A stretch of DNA of 64,000 nt from positions 70,138,026-70,202,025 of the forward strand of contig JAKSZT010053887.1 in assembly GCA_026826555.1 (NCBI GenBank). The letters are read 5' to 3'. This document shows positions 1 to 13,079 of this stretch, one piece after another (position 1 is the stretch's first letter; each line of letters opens with the position of its first letter). The translations under genes and the position numbers were made by a program. The DNA is from Tolypeutes matacus. Lineage: Eukaryota; Chordata; Mammalia; Cingulata; Chlamyphoridae. Under the pieces are notes generated by a model. It worked only from the letters and a program-made list of their open reading frames with translations. It made no database searches and was not told where the DNA came from.

Positions 1-530
1 CTCCCACCACATCCCACACAAACATCTCCCACAGTGTGGCCCACCAACCTCAATGAACTTACACATCCTGGAGCCTTGCCACCAACCATAGACCACAGTT
101 CACACTGTAGACCACACTCTCTCCCACTCAGTTCTGAGTGGTGTGTGCTGATTTAAAATGGCCTACATCCATTGCCACAACAGTACTCAGGACAACCTCC
201 AACTCCCAAAGAAGCCCCTGTATTTCAACTGCTCATCCCCTCCCTACCCAAAAACTGTCAAGTGGCCACTGGCACCACCTCATTGTTATAATTTCTTGCA
301 TTGCAAGAATCACCATATGTGAGCAAGAGAATACCATCAAGTCCACTCTAGTCCATAGTTCTTCCCCCAATCCAGAGGCGACTGGGATGGTGATGTCCAC
401 TCCAACTCCAAGTGAGAGAGGGCTTATATCCCATGGATATGGTGGGTGGGATGATCCTGCCTGCAGATGCAGGCTGTCTCCATTCCCTGGGATGGCCATT
501 TCCCATCGTTGTCTCCTCACCAGGAGTGAC
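1..530 (-). repeat. Unnamed L1-mobilised retroposon, copy A (cut by window edge)
   Basis: The reverse complement aligns with the 3' half of the 5397-6994 and 38219-39446 copies. The shared landmarks are a tract reading TRVDL..F......VILAM in one frame, the TGGCCACTGGAGG-like block and the GAGTGGGAGAGAGTGT block. This copy is more diverged than copies B and D. Its 3' end lies beyond the left edge of the window. Confidence 0.7.
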
Positions 531-1470
531 TTTTTAATAAATGACTTTTTAATAATAAATTCTAAACAAGTTTAATTCTGATATAAAAACAATAGAAGTT
601 GTTAAATGTCCCTTTAAAATAAAAGGGCAGGTTTTATTTTTTAATAACTACTGGAAAGTTTGTTTCAAAATTGTCCATGTATGATGTCTATGCTCCATCA
701 GAAGAAAATCCCCGTAGACCCAGAAGCTAACGTACAAGCTCTGCATAAATGGCTGCAGCCCAAGTCTCAGTTAAGCTCATTTAACTTAACAAGTCTTTAT
801 CTTCAGTTCACAGTCAAAAGCAGAGATCAACAAAAACTCCATAACACTTTTCCGTTAGTCTCTAGACTTTGCACAAGATGGTAAAAGATGAACAAGGGTG
901 ATTGTGTAATAGGCATAACCCATGCTAAAGCTCAATATAGTTACTTAGAGACAAGAGGCACTCTTTAGGGGGGTTTTCTGTTTTTCTGGGGTAGTTTTGT
1001 GGATATTTTTCTCCCATGATTTTTTACTCACTCACTGAATCCTAGCTGTGAAAGAGACCTTAGAAACATCTTGGTTCAACTTCCCATCAGCCTATGGTAC
1101 ATGAATCTCTGCTACAATATTGGTCAGAGATGTAAATATGGCAGCCTTCCAAAAGATAAAGACAGAGATCCTCAAGATCCCTCTCTTTCAGAGTAACTTT
1201 AACCAACTCCCTGAACTATTCCTCAAATGACATGACTGCTGTTTAAAATACATCTTTCAATGCAAATATTCTCGCTGTCCTGATTTTGTGATAATCAGGG
1301 TAGGCTAAACATTCGCTATGTTAGAAACCATGCATGTGTCCCCAGACCTAGTTTTTCTATTAGTCTGGTTTTTAGAATGCCAGTGATAAACTAAGCCTAA
1401 TTTATTATATGACCATCCTGCATGGGAAATGACTGTATATCTAGGTATCTTTGGTCAGCCTTAAGAGATA
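531..1470. other. Intergenic, little recognisable
   Basis: AT-rich sequence without a gene. The stretch at about 1020-1110 (a 'gaatcctagctg..agagaccttagaaacatc' type motif) resembles degraded ancient CR1/L3- or MIR-type repeats. I see nothing else. Confidence 0.5.
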
Positions 1471-1471
1471 T

Positions 1472-1957
1472 AGCAGGGGGACAGATGTGGCTCAAATGGT
1501 TGGGCATCCATCTCCCATATGGAGGGACCTGGGTTCGATCCCCAGGACCTTCTGGTAAAATTTTTAAAATAGAAAAATACAGAAGGTGCATGGACCACCA
1601 GGCCCCGTGCGTGGGTGCCCCGCCAGGCCCTGCAAGTGGAAGAGCCATCAGGGCCACGAGTGGGTGCACCGTCAGGCCCCATGAGCCACACAGCAAGATG
1701 ATGACATAATAAGAGAGTGACACAAGGGAAAGCCAAGACAAGACACATCGAAAAACCAGGAACTAAGGTGGTGCAGACGGTAGGATGCCTCTTTCCCACA
1801 TCGGAGGTTCTGAGAATCGAATCTCAGTGAAGACAGGAGGAGAAGGATGAGAAGAGAGGGCAGGAAATGGACAGAGAGTTGCCCAGCTAATGGACACAGA
1901 AACAGCAAAACCGGGGGCAGGGGTAAAATGGATAAAAATAAATAAATAAATCCTGTA
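1472..1957 (+). repeat. DAS-type tRNA-derived SINE, composite/dimeric
   Basis: The first tRNA-like head at about 1478-1552 has a GTGGCTCAAATGG A-box region and a GGGTTCGATCC B box. A GC-rich linker follows, then a second, more degraded tRNA-like unit at about 1762-1830, a body, and an AAATAAATAAAT tail with an A run ending at about 1957. The family is characteristic of armadillos. Open frames here on both strands are by-products. Confidence 0.8.
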
Positions 1958-1964
1958 AAAAAAA

Positions 1965-2195
1965 AATGTATAAGGGACTAAGATACGGACTATAGTTAGC
2001 AGTAAAACTTTGATGATGCTCTTTCATAATTTGTTAACAAATGTTTCACAACAATGCAAAGTATTTGTGGTGGAGTGATGTGTAGCCCTGTATGATGTTA
2101 TACATGTTTGTTTTGTAAGTTCACAATGTTTACTGAACATTTATAGTTTATGTATGTTCATGTATGGATGATATACTTCAATAAATTGTTTAAAA
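1965..2195 (+). repeat. L1 3' UTR fragment
   Basis: The sequence resembles L1 3' ends: 'ggactatagttagcagtaaaac', then a 'gttaacaaatgtttcacaacaatgc' type segment, ending in an AATAAA-like stretch and A run. It directly abuts the SINE tail. It is 5' truncated. Confidence 0.5.
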
Positions 2196-4009
2196 AATAT
2201 ACATCTTTCAAAACTATGGTATCTAAACCAGCATTGAAAAGGAGTCACGATGCGTAACTAATTAATTTAACACCACAAATTAAAAGTTCCACGAAGGGAA
2301 GGAGTCAGCCTGTGTTTGTTGCTGCTATATGCCAGGGCTGCCATAGCTAGATATAGTTAGTGCTCAACAAATTTTTGTTGGCTAAATTAATCAATGAATT
2401 GCCATTATAATGGCTATTATAATGGCCTTAGGTATTCATAACAGTAACAGCATTTTGTAACTTTCCAGAAAAATTCTCAGTGCCTTGTTCTCCTGCTGAG
2501 GGTCCCACACAGCTGCAGTAAAACAAGTTTTAGCTCGAGTCCAGGAGGCACTATGTTTTGCACTTAAAACACTCACTAGTGATAACTAAACATTTCAAAA
2601 GTAAGAAAATTTAAAGTGTGATAAGTTATAGATGCAAATAGGAAACATTCAATTCTGATGTTGTGAAATTTTCTGAGTTTTTCATTTTAGTTGGATCCTA
2701 GGAATGCTTTTTGTTATATGTGAACATGAAATGCCTCAGGAAAAAAAAACTGGAAACTTGGTTAACCCATTTAGTTCTAGATTGTAACTTCACCACTAAA
2801 AAATAATTCTATTATCAATTTCACTCTTAAGGCAAAAAGGAGACTAATAGCCACTGAGCACCTGTGAATTGTAAAGGGAAAGACTCTTAGAAACATCACT
2901 TATTCCTCACATCAATAGGCTCTAACTTGCAGATATCCAGGTAATCGTCTATTAAAAACAGAAAACCAATCAGGCAACTTTTGTGATAAAATTAAATTAA
3001 ATGATCTAATGGCTCTAAGCTTGAAAAGTAAATTCCTAACAGCTAACACATGCCTTCATACATGTGTTAAATTAGAGAAAATAAACATTGACTTTAGTAG
3101 ACAAGAAGAGCAAAGATTTCCCAGTCAAGTTAGGAATACTGTTTTATATGGCTGGAGAGGACAGGCATTTTGAAGGACATAACTTTTTTTTCCTCACAGG
3201 AAAAAAAAATGTGAAACAAAATTTCTGCAAGTGAATATTTAAAAGGAGACAGGAGGGTAGGGATGGCTATCACGTCCATCATAAGAGGAGGAGGAGGTCA
3301 AAAACTTCTCTTACATGTGGGAAGGCTTAAATAAGAGGATAATTTTAAAAGTCAAGTGTCACTTCAGCACACTTGCCACCAACTCCTCCATCCCATCTTT
3401 CAGTCTCACTCCTGTCTCTCTCCCTAGCTGAGCCTCTTTTTATTCCTCTTTTAATCCTAGGATAGAAGGGTCTATCTGCATCTCTCCCCCTGCATTTTCA
3501 TATGCCCATCTTCATCCTCCCCCCCCACCCCCCACCCCCACTTTTCTCCCTTCCTCTCTCCTCTAGGGACCATAATATGGAATTGAAGTACTCAATTTTA
3601 TAGTGCTTGATTGAAGCGATTTTTTAGCTCTTCCATAAAGATGACTTGGCTTTTTCAATGTGCTTCAGTCTTGTTTAAAACTTCAAGATTTTATAATTAC
3701 TAAAATTGTCTTCAAATTGCTATATCCAGAAACCTTGTTCTAAGCCTCAGTGAAAGATGGACTCAAGAAAAGCACAATTTTTGCAGGACTGAAGGAGTAC
3801 ACTTCACAAGAAAGTATATATCTAGGAAAGCTTGGCCACTTCTAAAGCCAATTATCAAATTAAAAATAAAAATTAAAAAGACATAATAAGAGATAAATCC
3901 CAGTATAGTAAAATTTGGGCCAATAAAATATACCACCATTAAGATATAAAGCAACTCATTTCTAAGACAGTTATATTGTTTAGGTATAAACAATGGAAAC
4001 CTTAATAGT
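2196..4009. other. Intergenic, mostly unassigned
   Basis: No gene. About 2310-2395 resembles a MIR/L2 3' end (GCTCAACAAATTTTTGTTG then a tail-like TCAATGAA). A C-rich tract (CCCCCCCACC units) lies at about 3519-3542. The rest shows nothing I can name. Confidence 0.5.
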
Positions 4010-5396
4010 AATAGACTTTAAATACACCACTTTTGATAATGTATAGAACATCTATACAAAAGATCAGTAAGGAAATGCAAGACTTGAATGGTACTCTAAA
4101 CCAACTAGACCTAACAGACAAGTAGATCACTTCACCCAACAACACAATACACTGTTCTCCAGGATAAAGCATATATTAAGTCACAAAACAAGTCTCAATA
4201 AATAAAAAAATATTGAAATCACACAATGTGTCTTCTCTGACCATAATGAAAAAAAGCTAGATATCAATATCAGAGGGAGACTAGAAAATAAAAAATATGT
4301 GGAAATTAAAGAACATACTTTTAACAAACATGGGTCAAAGAAGAAAACACAAGGAAAATTAGCAATACCTTCAGGTGAATGAAAATACAACATAAGAAAA
4401 CTTATGAGAAACAGCAAAGGCAGTGCTGAAAAGGAAATTTATAGCTCTAAAGGCTTATGTTCAAAAAAGAAAAGATTTCAAGTGAGATACCTAACCTCAA
4501 AACTAGAAGAACTAGAAAAAGAAGAGTAAAATAAACACAAAAAGAGCAGAATGAAGGAAATAACAATGATTAGAGTAGAGAGAAATGAAATAGAGAATTA
4601 AAAAAAAAAAACAATAGAGAGAATCAACAAAACCAAAAGTTGGTTCTTTGAAAAAAAATCAATAAAATTGATGAAACTTTATCTAGACAAACAAAGAAAA
4701 AAGAAAGAGGACACAAATGACTAAAATCAAAAATGAAAAGAGAGACATTACTACCAACCCCACTGAAATAAAAAAGTTTTTTAGAGGATACAATGAACAA
4801 ATTAGATAAACTAAATGAAATGGGAAAATTCCTAGAAACACATAAACTACCTACTCTGACTCAAAAAGAAATAGAGGATCTCAACAAACCAATAACTAGT
4901 AAAGATATTGAATCAGTAATCAAAAATCTCCCAATAAAGAAAAGACTAGGACCAGATGGCTTCACAGGGAAATTTTATCAGACATTCCAAGAAGAGTTCC
5001 TGCTCAAACTCTTCCCAAAAATTGAAGATGAGGGAAAACTCCTTAATTCATTCTATGAGGCCAACATCACCCTCATACCAAAGCCAGGCAAAGATACCAC
5101 AAGAAAAGAAAGTTACAGACCAATCTCTTTTACGAATATCTATGCAAAAATCCTCAACACAATATTAGCAAACTGAATCCAACAACTCATTAAAAGAATT
5201 ATACACTATGACCAAATGGGATTTATTCTAGGTAAGCAAAAATGGTTCAACACAAGAAAAATCAATTCATGTAACAGGCCGCATTAAGAATATGAAGGAA
5301 AAAACCCACATGACCATCTCAATTAATACAGAAATGGCATTTGACAGAATCTAGAACCTCTCCTTGATAAAAGCACTTAGAAAACTAATAGGGGAA
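4010..5396 (+). repeat. L1 ORF2 fragment, 5' part (endonuclease end to RT), 5' truncated
   Basis: The element starts within the endonuclease region (GACTTTAAATACACCAC.. at about 4012). A frame at 4793-5176 matches the L1 ORF2 linker and early reverse transcriptase: [18 protein letters not shown], the diagnostic [13 protein letters not shown] at about residues 54-66, and [12 protein letters not shown] near residue 90. Stops and frameshifts after 5176 make it nonfunctional. The element resumes at 6995 beyond an inserted retroposon. Confidence 0.88.
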
Positions 5397-6994
5397 GATC
5401 AATGGTGTGTGGTGTCAGTGATGGGGGATACATAGGAGGAAATTCACCTGGGCATACATATAAGGTATATAAATATGCTCAAATGTCCATGGGGCTTTGC
5501 CACAGTGTGTAGAGATTCACACAACAACCGAAAGATTACTGAATCCCCATCCTGGGGAGCTCTGCCACATTCTATAATGGAACAGCAACAATCCCCTATG
5601 TACAGGGGCAATGACTAGTGAAGAAGGATGGTCCATTGATGGGCCCTTGATATTGATGACTATGCTTATGAGCCTTTTGCTTTTGAATTTGCAACTTAGC
5701 CTAGTGTTGTAGGGTGCCTAAGAGATACCTCCTAAGAGCCTCCTTGTTGCTCAAATGAAGCCTCTCTCTAAGCCAAATTCAGCACATAATTGCATTACCT
5801 CCCCCGCCCCTTCACCCAGCAAGGGGCATGACTCCCGGAGATGAGCCTCCCTGGCACCAAGGGATTATTACCAAGCACCGACTGGTGATAGAACTGGGAA
5901 AAAAAATTCTTGAATAAAGGGGGAAAAGGTAAAGACAAATGAGTTTATATGGCTAAGAGACTTCAAAGTGAGCTAGGAGGTCATCAGAGAGGTAATGCTT
6001 ATGCACGTCTCAGCAGGATCTCATAGACAGCCAAAGTAGATACTACCCTAAACAGTGGGGCTCCTGAGGGCTCCAGAGCTACCCAGGTCCTAAGGTCATG
6101 GCAGATAGCTCCGGAGTTTGGTGCCTTGCCAGTGGGCCCTACTTTGGAGATTGTGCTCCCAAGTGTGACAGAGTTGGACTCAGATGTGACTTCTCTACAC
6201 ATGCCTCTTCTGTCCCTTTTATTTGAACCTATAGTTGGTGCTGGAGTTGGTAGGTGTATGTCCAAGAGACTTGAATCTCTGGGCTGTCCATGTTCCAGCT
6301 GGGCCCTGAGCCTCAATAGAGTTGCACTACCTACTCTCCAGTTCATTGGACTCACCCAGGACAACTAACAAGGAGGTGAGGATGGACAACCACCAAACCA
6401 AGGAACCAAGAGAATCTACAACTGCAAGCAAGAGAGTCCCATCCATCAGCCATATGGGATCAAAGTCCCCTCTCAATTAGAGGTGGAATGGGCATCACCA
6501 TCCCAGAATCCTCAGGATTAGTGAATAAAATATGGACTAGAGTAGACTTACTAATATTCTACTATAGAATTGTTGTGATTCTAGCAATGGAAGAACTTAT
6601 ATCATTGATGTGGAGACAGTGGCCACTGGAGGTGCTGAAGTCAGGGAGATAGAAAAAGAGGTGTAATATGGGGGCATTTCAGAACTTGGAATTGACCTGA
6701 ATGACATTGCAATGACAGATATAGGCCATTATATATCCTGCCATAACCTACAGAATTGAGTGGGAGAGAGTGTAAACTACAATGTAAAGTATAATCCATG
6801 CTTAGTGGCAATGCTCCAATATGTGTTCATCAGTTGCAATGAATGTACCACACTAATGAAAGAAGTTCTTAATGCAGGGAAAAGTGGGAGGTGTGGGGAG
6901 TGGGGCATATGGGAATTCCTTATATTTTTTTATGTAACATTTTATGTAATCTAAGTATCTTTTAAAAATAAATAAATAATATATTTTTTAAAAA
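5397..6994 (+). mobile_element. Unnamed L1-mobilised retroposon, copy B, nested in an L1
   Basis: This about 1.6-kb unit splits an L1 ORF2. It is flanked by an imperfect target-site duplication (5380-5396 against 6995-7012, GAAAACTAATA.. versus GAAAATTAATA..) and ends in an A-rich TAAATAAATAAT tail. It is the longest copy in the window. It holds a 420-nt frame (5949-6368) with one stop, and a second frame fragment around 6489-6650. The 3' end ('taccacactaatgaaaga..' then 'ggcatatgggaattcc') resembles L1M-type 3' UTR ends. I cannot match it to a named family. Confidence 0.8.
5949..6368 (+). pseudogene. 139-codon frame of retroposon copy B, one nonsense codon
   Basis: The frame begins MAKRLQSE, has an amber stop at codon 26 (6024-6026), and then continues through VGPTLEIVLPSVTELDS to a terminal QDN stop. 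It is exactly as long as the uninterrupted frame in copy D. A stop codon just upstream of the ATG is also shared. I recognise no protein family. It may be a chance open frame inherited from the source element. Confidence 0.4.
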
Positions 6995-9355
6995 GAAAAT
7001 TAATAAAAGGGAACTTCCTCAAGATGATAAAGAGTATATATAAAAAACTCACAGAAAACATCATATTTAATGGTGAAAAACTGAAAGCTTTCCTTCTAAG
7101 ATCAGGAACAAAACAAGGATGCCCACTGTCACCACTGTTATTCAACATTGTCCTAGCCAGAGAAATTACGCACAAAAAATAAATAAAAGGCATCCAAATT
7201 GGAAAGGAAGAAGTAAAACATTCCCAACTTGTAGGTGGCATGACTCTATATGCAGAAAATCCTGAAAATTTTCCCAAAAAGCTCCTACAACTAATAAATG
7301 AATTCAGCAAAGTAGCAGGGTACAAGATCAACACCCCAAAATCAGTAGTGTTTCTATACACAAGTAATGAACAATCCAAAGAAGAAATCAGGGAAAAAAA
7401 TTCATTTATAATAGCAACTAAAAGAATCAAATATCTAGGAATAAATCTGATCAAGGAGATTAAGGACTTATAAACAGAAAACTACAAAATATTGCTAAAA
7501 AATTCAAAGAAGACCTAAATAAATGGTGGACATTCCTTGTTCATGGATTGGAAGATTAAATAATGTTGAGATGCCAATTTTACCCAAAGTGATTTACAGA
7601 TTGAGCACAATCCCAATCAAAATTCCTACAGCTTTCTTTCCAGAAATAGAAAAGCCAATCATCAAATATTTGGGGTAAAGGGCCCAAATAGCCAAAGCCA
7701 TCTTGAAAAAGAAGAGCCAAGTTGGAGGAGTCACACATCCCGATCTTAAACTTATTACAAAGCCACAGTAATCAAACAGCATGGTACTGACACAAGGACA
7801 GACATATACACCAGTGGAATCAAGCTGAGAGTTCAGAAATCCACCCTTATATTTATGGCAAACTGATTTTTGACAAAAGGGCAAAGACCACTCAACTGGG
7901 AAAGATATAGCATCTTCAACAAAGGGTGCTGGGAAAACTGTATCTCCATTTGTACAAGAATAAAGGGGGCTCTCTACCTCATACCCTATACAAAAATAAA
8001 CTCAGAATGGATCAAAGACCTAAATATATGAGCCATAACTATCAAACTACTAGAAGAAAATGTAGGGAAGCATCCTCAGGACATTGTGTTGGACAATGGT
8101 TTCTTAGACTTCACACCCAAAGCACAAGCAACAAAAGAAAAAAATAGAGAAAAGGGATCTCATCAAAATTTAAAACTTTTGTGATTCAAAGGACTTTTTA
8201 TGAAAATAAAATGACAACTTACACAATGGGAGGAAAATATTTGTAAACCACATGTCCAATAAGGGTTTAATATCCAGAATATATAAAGAAATCCTACAAC
8301 TCAACAATAAAAAGACAAACACCCAGTTTTTTAAAAACTGGACAAAAGACTTGAATAGACATCTTTTCAAAGGAGATATGCAAATGGCTAGAAAGGATGG
8401 AATAAGATGTGCAACATCAATAGCCATCAGGGAAATACAAATCAAAACCACAATGAAATATCATTTCACACCCACTAAAATGACTACTATTAAAAAATAA
8501 ACCCAGTCAATTACAAGTGTTGGAGTGGAGTGGATCTGGAGAAATATGAACACTTGTTCATTGCTGGTAGCAATGTAAAATGGTGCAGCTGCTGTGGAAG
8601 ACAGTTTGGCAGTTCCTCAGAAAGTTAAGTATAGAATTTCCATACGACCCAGCCATCCCATTTGTAGGTATATACCCAAAAGAACTGAAAGCAGGGTCTT
8701 TAACAGTCATTTAAACACCGACATTCATAGTGACATTATTCACAATTGCCCAAGTGTTCAACTGATGAATGGCTAAACAAAATGTGGTATATACATACAA
8801 TGGAATATTATTCAGACATAGAAAGGAATGAAGTCCTGATGCATGTCAACAACATGGAGGGACCTTGAAGACATCATGTTGAGTGATCTCACTGATATGA
8901 AATAATTAGAATAAGCAAACTCATAGGTCAGAACCTAAAATATAGGTTACCAGGGGATAGGGTAGGGGCAGGAAATAAGAAACTAAAGTTTAAAATGTAT
9001 TTGGGATGATGGAAACATTTTTGGTAATGGATAGTGGTGATGGCAGCACAGCATTGTGAATATAACAGCATTAAATTATATATTTGAATGTGGTTAAAAG
9101 AGAAAATGTTAGGTTGCATATATGGTACTAGAATAAAAATTTTTTTTATTCCATGGAACTGCACAACACAAACATTAAACCCTAATTTAAACCAGGGGCT
9201 TTAATTAATAGTACAATTATAAAAATGTGCTTTATCAGTTGAAACAAAAGTACCACACCAAAGCAAGGTGTTAATAATAGTAATATAATTTTATGCATGA
9301 TTGTTCTGTAAACCCACAACTTTCCTAATTAAAAAAAAAAAAAGAAAAAAGACCT
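6995..9355 (+). repeat. L1 ORF2 remainder and 3' UTR
   Basis: This continues the L1 that begins at 4010. [20 protein letters not shown] motif of the reverse transcriptase is read at about 7091-7157, and a frame at 7240-7473 continues with NEFSKVAGYKINTPKS. The expected catalytic FADD block at about 7228-7245 reads LVGG, so activity is lost. The typical ORF2 C-terminal region follows (about 8250-8870), and a 3' UTR ends in an A-rich tail at about 9330-9350. Confidence 0.88.
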
Positions 9356-12176
9356 GTAGTGGAATAAAACATTAAAAAAAAAAACACGATTTGTATTATA
9401 AAGGACATTTTTCAAAGGTAAGGAGAAATTTCATCCCGGGTGCTCATTTTATTTCAGCTATTGATCTACCTCTTAATTGCTCCTTCCTTAGTTATTATTC
9501 ATTTCAAAATCAGAAGGAGAACTGACCATTTATTCATTTGTTTATCTCTCAAATGCCTGTGGGGAAAGAGGCCAATGGGAAGAGAGAAGGAAAGCATATT
9601 GTCCTCTTGCATCTGCAGCTTCTAAACTTAGAGAAAGTCCTGGAGCCAAATGCCTCAAAAAGGAGGATATAAATACCTCCAAAGGGAGATACTGCTGACT
9701 GAAACTACTTGCCCTGCTTATGACCATCAAATAACAAATATCTGTGTTCCAAGATCCTCACAGTTTCTTAGCAACCATAGGTCCAACCTTGGGTCCAAAT
9801 TCACAATTCTGCTTTTTGTTCCTCACAATCAGGTCCTTTATGGATAAAGCACTTGGCCACTCTCTGACTCTGTTCTCTTGGGGCTTGAAATATTGTTATT
9901 TCTCAGAAGGACTTAATTTTAGGTTTTCACTCTTGCAGTCTCCAAAGACCTTTCAAAGACCCTTTGAGTATGCCCTCCACAAAATAGTGTTGCATCCCAA
10001 AAGATCCTGCAATAAAAATAGCCTTCACCCTTATAACCTGGAATTGATGTATATTATTCAACAAGAGTTTGAGCAAAACGCCTAGCTAACTTACAACTCA
10101 AAATTATATCTCAACTTCCCTTCACAACAACAATAATCTGATTCTTTTCTTTTTAAGAAGCTTTGAACCTACTTGAAACCAAGGTGGAAAAAAAAAAAAA
10201 CTTCCAATTTTCATTTTTCCCATAAATTAAATTTGGATAGCTACAAATAAAAGGCTGCCTCATGAAAAAAGTCTTGCCCCTTCCTGCTATTTGCCACCTT
10301 TAAGCAAATCCCAAGTAGGAATGCTGGGACCACTCTATCTTCTCCAAATAAACTCAATTATCTATGCTAATAAGAGACAGGAATAATGTAAAATAAAATC
10401 CAAATAATTCAAAACTGTTATCCCAAGCATTCCTGTCATCCCCTCCTTATATTTACCAGAGCTACTGGTAAATTAAAAATGAAAAAAAAAAAAAATGTGG
10501 TTAAGCTTACCTATCTTTCACTGAGTAGCTAAAGCATTTTCTTCTTAAGCAACTTGCTCTCACACTTCAACCTAAAAGTCAGAGCTGAAGCTTGAATTAC
10601 AAAATTAAAAATTTCTTGGCCTTCTAGAATACTTTAAAAATAGTGGAGCCATAAATGTTATAGTCTATTTCAGTGACCTTCATTAATGCATACCTTTCCT
10701 TTATATTCATTGAGTTGACCCTCAAACAATTGATAAGATAATAAATATGAGGTTATAAGCAATTCAGCTCATATCTTCATCCACAAGTTCTTCTGTATTT
10801 CACTCCCATTTTAGAAGCCCTCTGTCCCTCTATTTATATTTTCCTGTCAAGAAGAAATGTCCTATTTTCACAGGTTTCCACCTGGCTCCCTTGGAGAGTG
10901 CTTCCTTGAGTACTGAGTCATTTCTTTGTTAACCATATATAGTCTGAAGTTTCTGCTTCTTGGGTCCAAGCAGCCATCATCATTCACTTAGTACAGACTT
11001 GAAAAGCATCAGTCAACCACCATGGTTCCTTGTAGGCTACAATGTCTGACACCCTTGATAAGAGGTATCTCTCATATTGCACCTTCTATTTTCATCATCA
11101 AGAAATTTTCAGTCAGCCTCCTTTCCCCGTGCTGTTAAGACTTGTATAACCAGTGACATCTAGCCAGTCCAGAACTCTCAGTCTATTTGGCTGGCTCACT
11201 CTATCAATGCCTTCCTGGTTGATAGGTGTACTCAGTAAATGCTAGACACCCATACCCTGCTGTCCTTTCGATCACAGTAATTTAGCATCTCTTTCACCCC
11301 ATCACAAGCCTCTCTTCCAGATGCTCAACCAGATGCTGAAATGGATGTTCGATTCTAAATCTGAAGCAGAGACAACATTCTAGGAGATGTGAACTGGAAA
11401 AGAGCTCCCTACCTTTGAAACACAAGTGGAAAAGAGGATCTAGAAGGTCTGCTACATCATTAACTTCATGGCTGGTAGTCAGACCTTAATTTTTCATTAA
11501 GTTGAGATTCTTGTATACTCACAGCAGTGAGTAACTCTCCTGTTGTCTCCAATTAAGCTGTCATGTAAATTTTAAATATAGTTCATAATATTAGATCTTG
11601 AAGACTGGAACAGGAAAACCAAGAAGGGCCATGGCTTCTTTTTCGCTTGCCAGTATGTTTCCATGAGCTGCTTCTCCTGCTGTTGTTTAAACTTGATATC
11701 TGTATTTTGTTGCCTTATTTTCTTATTTCTTATTTTCATTCTGGGTTTGTTCTTTCCATTCCTAATAGTAACCCTGACCCAAAAGCGTAATTTGACAGAA
11801 ATTAAAATAATATCTTTACAACGAATGCCAATTTCTCTAGAGAAAAAAAAAAATCATGAAACTAAAGCAGCTATGAATTTCCATAGTATGTAGGAGTGAG
11901 AGAAAGATGTTTTGTTGAAGATGAATGACAACTCAGTGAGGAATAGGCAAGGAGAGGGCAGGATTCCTCCCTTTCTCCTTACCCAGTTATTAATGATTGC
12001 TAAATTATCTTTTCACAAGCAATTGAGGATAAGGAAACCAGTCAGGGAAGGCTATTGCTAAATCAAAAGCCTTAAAAGAAACAATAAATCCCTCAGTAAA
12101 GGACAAGCCAATGGGTTTTTGTTCTGGGCAGTGACCTGGTTACATGTCAAAATGAAAGTTAAAATGTTTTATATCA
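9356..12176. other. Intergenic, unassigned
   Basis: No gene or clear repeat beyond short A runs (for example 10188-10200 and 10482-10494). The open frame at 9744-10085 has no recognisable family. The sequence looks single-copy. Confidence 0.5.
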
Positions 12177-12264
12177 GGGAGTAGATGTAGCTCAAGTGGT
12201 TGAGCACCTGCTTCCATGTACGAGGTCCTGGGTTCATTTCCTGGTACCTCTTTTAAAAAAAAAT
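12177..12264 (+). repeat. DAS-type SINE monomer
   Basis: A tRNA-like head (GTAGATGTAGCTCAAGTGG... with a degraded B box GGGTTCATTTCC) is followed by an A tail. It is flanked by an approximate duplication, AAAATGTTTTATATCA (12161-12176) versus AGAATGTTTTGGATCA (12266-12281). Confidence 0.85.
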
Positions 12265-12799
12265 TAGAATGTTTTGGATCATTCAAAATTATTGGTCACT
12301 TTAGAATAAATCTAGAGTTCTGCCATTATCCTTAATCTCTCTCAAGTAAAAGAGGAGGTTTTCACCTTTAAACTAATGTCTACTTTCCAAATTTGATGGT
12401 TCTTGTTTTGTATAAACTATTATGTAGAAAAAGTCTTTCAAAGAGACAATGGAAGTGAAGTGTTTTGTCTTTGAATATATGGTAATGAATTAAAGCATGT
12501 TTACTGTTGGTCTGGAATGTTAGGGTAAGAATGAGGTTTACCTGGAAAAATGGCTCATAGAGAACACAATTAAGTCTTAGATACCTGGCACAAAAAAGAA
12601 GGTAGGAAGAATGGCAGGGAGAGAGAGAGAAGAAAAGGCTAATTATATACCTGAAAGACTAGTTTAAAAACTACACACGTTATAAGAATAAAATATTTTA
12701 AAAGGTAAAACCGGTGTACTAAGCATTTTCTAAGGCCCAGCTACTTGAACTGCTTGACATGCATTATTATCCTGCTCCACTCCCAAAATGCCCCATAAA

Positions 12800-13015
12800 T
12801 TGAGCATTTATGGTGCCAGTCATTATTCTACCTGTTTTCTGCATATTAACTTAAATAATTCAATATGTTTATTATCCTTGATGGCAGATGAGGAAACTGA
12901 AGCTTTAGAGAGGTTAAGTTATTTTGATTCATACAGTTAAGCGGTCAAGATGTGATTTAAAACTGGGGGTCTGTCTCTAACATCTGTTCTCTTAATCACC
13001 ACATCACAGACACCT
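12800..13015 (-). repeat. MIR SINE
   Basis: The antisense MIR signature GATGAGGAAACTGAAGC...GAGAGGTTAAGTTA is at about 12888-12920, followed by CTTAATCACCACATCA. Confidence 0.7.
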
Positions 13016-13079
13016 TCTCTGTGGAAAATATCAGGAGAAATGAAATATGAGCAGTCATGAAGAAATATTTAAAGTGAGT

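Noticed and set aside
138..575. 145-codon frame at the left edge
   Set aside because: It overlaps retroposon copy A in antisense and runs beyond the repeat; no family resemblance.
4793..5176. 127-codon frame as a host gene
   Set aside because: It is an L1 ORF2 fragment, truncated and followed by frameshifts.
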